Below, in pieces: positions 47,076 through 53,929 of a stretch of 53,929 nt of DNA (its first letter is position 1; every line of letters starts with the position of its first letter). A program made the translations under genes and the position numbers. The DNA is from Lingula anatina (lineage: Eukaryota; Brachiopoda; Lingulata; Lingulida; Lingulidae). Location: NCBI RefSeq assembly GCF_001039355.2, contig NW_019775811.1, positions 1-53,929 of the forward strand, in the 5' to 3' direction. The notes beneath the pieces were generated by a model. The model was given only the letters and a program-made list of their open reading frames with translations, made no database searches and was not told the DNA's origin.

Positions 47076-47500
47076 GATATCATGGACTGTCATGGTGGCA
47101 TAATGTCAGATGCCCTGCACTGTCACTGTGACACTATGTGGTTGTGTTGTAGCCACATGACAGAATAATCCAAGACATGGCAGATTAACAGCTGCCGTTT
47201 TCACATAGTGTCATGATTGCCTGAACTGTCACTGTGATGCTGAGTCATGGTGTCCCGTGCTGTCACTGTGACACTGTTATGATGTCCTGTGCTGTCACTG
47301 TGACACTGAGTCATGGTGTCCTGTGCTTTCACTGTGACACTGTAATGATGCCCTGTGCTATCACAGTGACACTATGTCATGATTGCCTGAACTGTCACTG
47401 TGACATAATTACTGAACTGTCACTGTAACATTGTGCTAAGATGCTCTGAACTGTCACTGTGTCCTGATCACCTAAACTGTCACTGAGACACTGTGTGTCA
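47076..47500. repeat. Degenerate minisatellite with TGTCACTGTGACA palindromes, at the ANKS6 3' end
   Basis: Roughly ten irregular units of about 30-40 bases, each built around CTGTCACTGTGACACTG followed by variants of GTCATGATGCCCTGTG. It overlaps the last three bases of the ANKS6 coding region and forms the start of its 3' UTR. The near-perfect palindrome in each unit would allow repeated hairpins in the transcript. Confidence 0.85.
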
Positions 47501-50500
47501 GGATGCTCTGGACTTGGCACTTGTCTCTCCGCGTATCCCTGGTTCTTCTTGTAGACTCCATCTTCCCACTGTGCCTCCACTGCTCCCAGGACCTGTGAAA
47601 TAGATAACATTTAGCCTGTGGTTCTCTTAAAGGAACAGTTAATGGGACTAGAGCAATGAAATCATGGAAATGGACTTTCAACTGATTACAAGCTTTCACT
47701 CTTATGGCTGATATACTGCACATATGGTACACTTCAGCTACTTTCTCTGTAATCAGTTACAAGGTGACCAAAATTTTTTTCTTCAAAATAAAACCCCGCT
47801 TCTTTTTAAAAGCTATGCATACTAAGCATCTGAAAAGTGAGTCCTCTTTTAAAAGTGACAATAATGTAAAAATAACATCTGTTTGATATCAACAATTTTT
47901 GTCTAAAATTGGGAAGCTTTCATTCCACTTACCACTGTCAGTAAATGTGTTCTGAAAGTTGGTCATGGTTTCATGCAATCTTCGCCTCTCTCGCCCCTAA
48001 AATTAACAAAGTTTACCTACATGAGCTTGCAAAGAACAACTTGCATAGAAGATAATACTTGGTTGTGCTCATCTTAAGTTGGTTTCATGACATGGCAACA
48101 CTATACTTATAACAATAATTGTTTTTTATGTGACAAAGGATAAACCCTTATTTGTTGAAACAACGTGCTTACGCCCTATATGAAAAGCAAATGAAATCAT
48201 GCCAATCCTACAAGCATTAATCCGATTGCTGCAATGCCTGACACATTTTTGAAAGAAAAAATCATTTAGCTATGTTAAATGTCCAAAAGCTTTGGCCCAT
48301 ACCTTCCCTGAGTTGAGCTCAGAAATGGCAGAGAGGATCTGTTTCCTAGGTTCATTGCTGTCTATGCCCAGTTCCTGTAGGTCAGCATCGGACAGGGTGA
48401 GGAAGGCCTCCATGTCCACCTGTCAGTGAAAATGAGGACTTCTTCAAGGCAACATCATGATACCTTAGCCTACACAAATTTTCTATCCAATTATTTCGAA
48501 AAGACTTGATATACATGAAATCTTGATGTGCTATAATTTGATCTGTTACTTAGCTAACGTTTCTTTATTGGATTTGTCCACATAAAAAATATCAAAGAAT
48601 TCTAAAAATTTTTACCAGTTAGTCAAGATAACATCATACAGATTATAGGGAATCACATACAAAATCCTAAAAGCAACAAGTAGCCAATTCATGGTAATTT
48701 CATCAATATTTTTCATCAGCATTCTGACTCAGCCTGTCAAGCTCACTAACCTCCTGTTCCTCAAATATAGGTTGATACCTCTCCAAGGACAGCTTCTTCA
48801 GAATACCCCCCAGGTCCCCCTGGTCCTCAGGGTCGGCAGGGTTGGTCTTGGTGTTAGAGGAGCTGGAACGGCTGCCTGAGCTAGGAGCTGACGGCCCCTT
48901 GGCTTGCTGTGAAGATAAATAATTAGTTATTTAGACATTGCTTAAATTGTAAACCGTTACTTTTACCTAACTGGTATGTTAAAACTAGGCAGTGGCTTGA
49001 TCAGTGAGAAAATAACACATCTAATAGGGCTCTGTTGTTTTACCTTCACTTACAATGAAAACAGAGAAATGAACAATGAGAACTATAAAAACTCCCAAAG
49101 ACTCAGTATGATTCATGTAAGAAAATTGTGTTATCTTACAATCATATACAAACTGATAAATTGTGCCAAGTGATCTCACAATGAAATCTAGCCAAATGCC
49201 TTCAACAATGAGAAAAAAATACACAATCTCTCATTACTAACAGTTACCATCAACCACACATGACCCCTGCAGAGGACTGACAGCTTACCTTCCCTGGTGT
49301 GGGAGATGGTGACGGTGTCAGGGTAGAGGTGGTGCTGCCGCGGGAGGAGGTACTCTTAGACTTGGGTTTCCTGGGTGTGAGCTGTGCTGAACTGCCACTG
49401 GTGGATGAGCTGTTGCCCGAGGTCTGCAGAAAACCTGGGGAACTGGAATAATAATAATAAATAATAATATTATCAAAACCAGTAGGAAAAATACAATCTG
49501 GGTAGAACCATCAACAGGTTTAAAAAGGAATACCTACAAAGTTCAGGGGCAAAAGCAGCTTCTTTTGAAAATAGTGGAATGTTAACAAATATATCAATTG
49601 AGATAAATATCAAATATATTGCAACAGTTGGTGAAAATATGGACAAAGGAGGAAGTCAACTTTTAACAGTCTTATAGCCCTGAAAATTCATGTCACAAGA
49701 CAATTATTACAAATTCATCATGCCACAGGCCTTGCCTTTCAATTACAAAATAGCTATACTTTTGACAGTTTGAACTTACAAAGAAACACAGCACTGATAA
49801 ACAAAGCTTTATGAAGTTAAAAACTGATTGTTTACGACGAGATAAATGGATAAAATTTTGCCACACTGGGAATTTTAAAACTGCTGTTGAAAAATCTGAA
49901 GCCTTTTTACAGTTTGAATAATAGATTATCATGACAATAAAGAGCTAAAAAGTCTGGACAGCAAATCAGCAGAAGTCAATTGTGTCCATCTACCAGATCA
50001 CTAAGAGTAGTTCAATCACACTGGAAGAAATATACACCAGATGAAAATTAATTACACAAAAACAGTTCACTCCTTAACTAAAGTAACACATTAAAAACCT
50101 TATGATCTTACCTTGCTGTTCTACCCCTTTTTCTTTGGAAAAAAATGATGGAACTGTTAGTCTCTAAAAACCTAAAATCCCAAACTTAACCAAACACATC
50201 AATAATACACCTTAACATTTCTGTAACAGCTTTAGATCACATCTCCTCCCTCTTCCCCCCCTGCCCATGTGCGCATACCCACAAGCTTTATTTCCCTCTC
50301 TCTCACCCTCTCTCTGTTGTTTCCCTAAATACTAAGTGTGTCAGTGAATCAAACTTTGACAAGAGGTCTATTAAGCACTCACATAAAGCAAATTAAAATG
50401 TACTACCACTGATTAGTTAACAAGGGCTCAGTCTGCAACCTTCACTGTCTCAAGTTGCTTAATAAAATGTATCTAACACTTACCCCCTGCTCTGCTGCTG

Positions 50501-50673
50501 TACTGTGAGTGCTGTCAGCTTGACTGGGGGCAGGTGGTGTGTGGCTGGCAGGTAGAGCATGTTGTCCTGACTAGATCTGAGATTCACATCTGTTAGATGA
50601 ATACTGCTGGCACCACTGGAACCTGTGATACAATTACACAAATACTATAATTATAGAAAATTGAAGTTTAAAG

Positions 50674-50711
<38 letters not shown>

Positions 50712-53398
50712 ATGCGTGGGTGCAGGCATGTATGTGTGCTTGATATACTTGTAAAATGTTTAACAACTTTGGAGAGATAGAGACAGAGAGAGTGATCATA
50801 CTCAGTCAGGACAAAAAACATATATATAGCATATTTAAACAGGTGTAAGAACGGAGATACCTACCAGACTTGCCTAGATACTCTCCATGCTGGTGTACAG
50901 TTGATAAAGCCCCCAAGGATACACTGGCTGGTAACCTGGCCCTGCTGAATGCCTGGCCAAACATACTACCACCACCTGAAATACACATAACATAAATATG
51001 ATGAAGCTGCTGAGAGTTTACATCAGGTCACTGACATATCTGGTTAAAATATTGACAAGTTCTAACAGTAAAGATGACTTCTCACCCTGAAATACTGTAG
51101 GTAAACAGCATATTCAATATCAGCTGTTCACTGAATAAAAGTAATAGCCATATTTTCAGTTTTCTCACCACTTTAAAGGAAGTGATCAATACTGAAGTTG
51201 TAATAGTTCAATATTTTTTCACTGGCTCCAGAAAACAAACAACCATGGTATTTAGATACACACTATAATGTTTAATTTAACACAGTTTTATAGTTAACAC
51301 TGTATTATGTATCACAGTTAAAGAGATGTCCAGTCTAAAGTAGTTCAGTTTAAAAATTCTGAAAAAAAAAAACATCAGTGAAGCTCCAAATCCATACCTG
51401 AGGACCCAGGGCTTGGGTTGTTGTATGAGTATCTTCCTGAGCTAGAAGGACTGACAGGGCTGGGGCTGATACTGCTCACAGGACGCTTGTTCAGAAACTT
51501 CAGAGTATTTGGTCTGTAAGGTCTGCTAGGAGTCTGGGAGAAACAAAAATAAATACTCAACTAGAGGATCAGAGAGGCGATACCGCCTCCGANTATGGGG
51601 GGCCTTACCGTCTAGGAGGAGAAGCGGTAACGGTAGCCGTCCGGCGGAGCCGGCGGAGCCGGCGGAACGATCCGGACGAGACCGAAACCATGTGTACCGC
51701 CAGCGCTAACGCTGGTGGTACAATTATTTAACTAATAAATAAAATCAAATTATTATCAAATATTTAACTAATAAATAAAACATTTCTGAAGTGTGCAGTA
51801 AATAAAATTTAGCGTTACACACAGTGTTTGCCTCTTAGGAAAAATAGTTGTTGGACCTAAAGTTCAGCCATCTTGAAAAGTAGCTGGCTCGAATGTCTGC
51901 CAGGTGAGAGAACTTCTCAGCCCATTCTGAAAGTTGTCAGCCCGTGGCAGACGGTCCAACGTTAATTTCTAACACTGGTTACACAAATAAAACTTGGATA
52001 ATACTCTAGGCTTAATAGAATAAGTTAAATATATAATATCCAACTTGGTTCAATAAAACAGTTCTGGAGTTAGGGATTAAAGTAGAATCAGTACAAATTT
52101 ACATTAAGATTCCTTAAATCTGTCTACTTAAAGTTATCCAGTGAGCACTTTTTGCCTGCAAACTCAATATCTTGTTCACATAACATTTCTTTGATAAGTT
52201 TTGTTAATGTCATACTTACAGTGGTTCCAGCAGTGTCTAATGACACCATTGACCGTGGCCTCCCAAGGGGCATTCTGCGGTCACTATTGTCCATCTCAAA
52301 GGTTGGTGGTGGGAAAAATGGAGGTATCACAGGTTTAAGTGTTTCACTTGGCAAGTTACTGTTAATGCCCTAAAGAATAAGGATAAACATATTATAAGAT
52401 AAACATTTCAGTCTGTATTAAAATCCCAATTTTCAAAATTTATATTGCCATTGCTGACACGGAAGTTGGTTGGGTGCAAAAGCCAGGATTCCTATTCCCA
52501 TCCATATGGGTGCCCAGTTTTGACATCCGACCAAAATAATTAACGTAATTGGCTTGGTGCAAAATCATGACTACATTCTCTGATAATCTAATAATTAGCA
52601 CAGATGAATAGCTTTGTATATTTCAAATAAACAGATATTATAGGCAGGCCCGTAGCCAGCAAATTCAAAAGGGGGGTTCTTTTTCTGAAAAAGTGGACCT
52701 TTTACAATGAAACTTATGTGTACCTAGACAAAATTTTACCCAAAATGGACTTTTTCCTGACAAAAAGGGCGGTTCTTTCGAACCCCCCGAACCCCCCTTG
52801 GGTACGGGCCTGATAGGGTATCTTACAACAAATCAAATAACAGGGTTTTTGTTCATTTACTGGAAAGAAATATATTTATCACATTACTTACCAGAGTAAA
52901 AGCATTCTTTTTACTCTCCAGCATAATGGTCTCAAAACTGTCTACTGACTGTAGTGTGAGGGAGGGATCTGCCCCCGGAGTATTGCCATTGCCCTTCACC
53001 TTGCTGTCTCCGCCCTGAAGAAGCACAACAGATCACATTGAACTCAAAAGTGAAGTATAATTCTTTAAAGTTCACAATACATAAATTGTCAAAACAACCA
53101 GATCACATAATCTCAAAAGTAAAATCTAATTCTTTTCTTTAAAGTTCACTATACATGAATTGTCAAATTAACAAGATCACATTATCTTAAAGGAAAATTA
53201 AATTTCTTTCTTTTCAGTTCACAAATCATGCTATGTCCTTCAGTACAACATCAGTAATAACAGCACATTATCAGGAACAGGAGCCTGTCTATTTGGATAG
53301 CCTCTGCAACTACTCCCACTACCAGAACAAGGTAAATAAGTTCACCCATCCCTGTTGAAATTTTCTCCTCTTCCCCCCCCCTCCCTGCACCAAAGCAT

Positions 53399-53450
<52 letters not shown>

Positions 53451-53621
53451 TAGGACTTGTATTGCCTCTCAGTGTGTCATCAGTAAGAACTGCATTCTCT
53501 GGCATTGGAGCCAGTCTATTGGAGCCAATGCGGAATGTGTGTCCCAGTCGAAGATTTCTGAATCTATTGGACATCCTGTTCCACCAGGCTTTTAGACCAC
53601 TCTTTGGTTCCTCTTCAGCAC
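47498..53621 (-). CDS. ANKS6: ANKS6 (samcystin), C-terminal half with SAM domain; 5' part beyond window
   Basis: Exons (5' to 3'): 53621-53449, 53014-52892, 52369-52220, 51533-51398, 50975-50865, 50622-50484, probable 21-base microexon 50132-50112, 49442-49289, 48906-48751, 48419-48303, 47996-47933 and 47592-47498 (TGA). Phases close, giving about 479 residues. It starts with [19 protein letters not shown], then [15 protein letters not shown], a long Ser/Pro/Thr-rich linker ([25 protein letters not shown]) and a SAM domain: [39 protein letters not shown] and [15 protein letters not shown], then [18 protein letters not shown]. These blocks and their order match vertebrate ANKS6. ANKS6 binds ANKS3 and BICC1 through SAM contacts and activates NEK8 in the ciliary inversin compartment. 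The ankyrin repeats should lie to the right of 53929. The C-terminal ~30 residues are poorly conserved. Confidence 0.93.
50112..50132 (-). CDS. ANKS6: Candidate 21-base microexon of ANKS6
   Basis: Between exons ending at 50484 and starting at 49442. Strong donor (CAAG before GTAAG), an acceptor AAAG preceded by a T/C tract, phase 2 to phase 2, so it is optional in frame. It adds KRGRTAS-like basic residues at a position where vertebrate ANKS6 has a basic AAQRKK stretch. Skipping it also keeps the frame. Confidence 0.45.
50677..50710. repeat. (GT)n microsatellite in ANKS6 intron
   Basis: Pure GT dinucleotide run of about 17 units between the exons at 50865-50975 and 50484-50622. Confidence 0.95.
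51561..51721 (-). mobile_element. Hairpin-ended non-autonomous element, Helitron/Helentron-like
   Basis: 161 bases in an ANKS6 intron. Read on the minus strand, the 3' end is a GC-rich hairpin GAGGCGG-TAT-CGCCTC, then about ten bases, then CTAG. The other end carries a second hairpin (ACCACCAGCG-TTAG-CGCTGGCGGT). It has no terminal inverted repeats and no clear target duplication; flanks are TT on the minus strand. A 3' hairpin plus CTAG fits Helitrons; two hairpins and TT flanks fit Helentron-type relatives. A single N (51593) follows the first hairpin. A GGCGGAGCC triple repeat is inside. Confidence 0.55.
52645..52812. mobile_element. MITE with CAGGCCCGTAGCCAG / CAGGCCCGTACCC inverted ends
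   Basis: 168 bases in an ANKS6 intron. Ends are CAGGCCCGTAGCCAGC and, in reverse complement, CAGGCCCGTACCCAAGG, each followed inward by a GGGGGGTTC block and GAAAGAACC-type sequence. It includes AAAAAGTGGACCTTTTAC. From memory, similar AGGCCCGTAGC repeats are common in marine animal genomes. Confidence 0.75.
53399..53448. repeat. (AC)n microsatellite abutting an ANKS6 splice donor
   Basis: About 25 AC units on the plus strand. On the coding strand the exon ends AAG and the intron starts GTGTGTGTGTG, so the first GT of the array is the 5' splice site. Confidence 0.95.
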
Positions 53622-53929
53622 CTAGGGAAAAACAGTACAAAAAATGAAAATAGAAAATAAAAAAAGAAAAGGGTCAAGTTGAGACATTTTTGTAAACAAC
53701 TGGACGGAGGACTGTGTCTGAAATTTTTCAGTCCCCTGGAAAAAAAATCTCAAAAAAATACTATTAAGACCATTCAAATTCCTTAGTCTGAACACAAAAG
53801 CTATAGGTAATGAAAAGTTATCAAAAAACAACCACTAAAATCTGTATTTATCTGTCTAATCAAGAGATTACCTAAAATATTTATTTTTTATTTTTTACTT
53901 TACTAGTACTAGTCTCAGTCTGACACCCT

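Noticed and set aside
47234-47428. 64-codon repetitive frame rich in His/Cys
   Set aside because: It is the translation of the palindromic minisatellite in the ANKS6 3' region on the opposite strand.
47076-47500. Possible CRISPR-like array
   Set aside because: Units are irregular and contiguous without unique spacers, and this is animal DNA; it is a minisatellite.
1-53929. Search for complete tRNA, rRNA, operon or prokaryotic features
   Set aside because: None seen; gene structure is fully eukaryotic. Only a tRNA A-box-like fragment near 30330 was noted.

Overview
This is animal nuclear DNA. Genes are split by many GT–AG introns, there is dense non-coding repeat and small transposon sequence, and the gene set is animal-specific (ecto-5'-nucleotidase, VWC and VWD secreted proteins, HEATR3, CYP1-type P450, ANKS6). 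Base composition is AT-rich. The abundance of MITEs and the allelic copies suggest a highly heterozygous marine invertebrate (deuterostome or spiralian); the sequence alone does not let me name the species. It is draft assembly: two gaps of 382 and 374 N (18338-18719, 41759-42132) and three single-N joins (12334, 34932, 51593).

Layout. 1-1827 (+): last exons of an NT5E/CD73-like ecto-5'-nucleotidase. 2386-4477 (+): a small secreted single-VWC protein. 6128-16619 (-): complete HEATR3 in 17 exons, with exon 7 duplicated by the assembly. 16620-21399: repeat-rich, with a foldback element and a TIR element interrupted by a gap. 21400-24503 (-): a secreted single-VWD-domain protein in 5 exons. 27055-28578 (-): a 3-exon ankyrin-repeat protein. 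30978-32549 (+): an intronless CYP1-like cytochrome P450. 36553-45012 (-): a 14-exon gene for a 1,213-residue protein with two membrane segments that I cannot assign to any family. 47498-53621 (-): the C-terminal half of ANKS6, including its SAM domain; the ankyrin part lies beyond the right edge.

The genes do not form one pathway. NT5E (extracellular AMP hydrolysis), the VWC and VWD proteins and the unassigned gene X enter the secretory route; CYP1 is an ER monooxygenase; HEATR3 (ribosomal protein import) and ANKS6 (ciliary inversin compartment) are housekeeping or ciliary. The most interesting items are gene X, whose exon phases close perfectly and whose ectodomain is built from phase 1-1 exons, and a set of adjacent duplications that look like two haplotypes laid end to end. 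One of these preserves both the empty and the filled site of a PIF/Harbinger-type MITE with a TAA target duplication.
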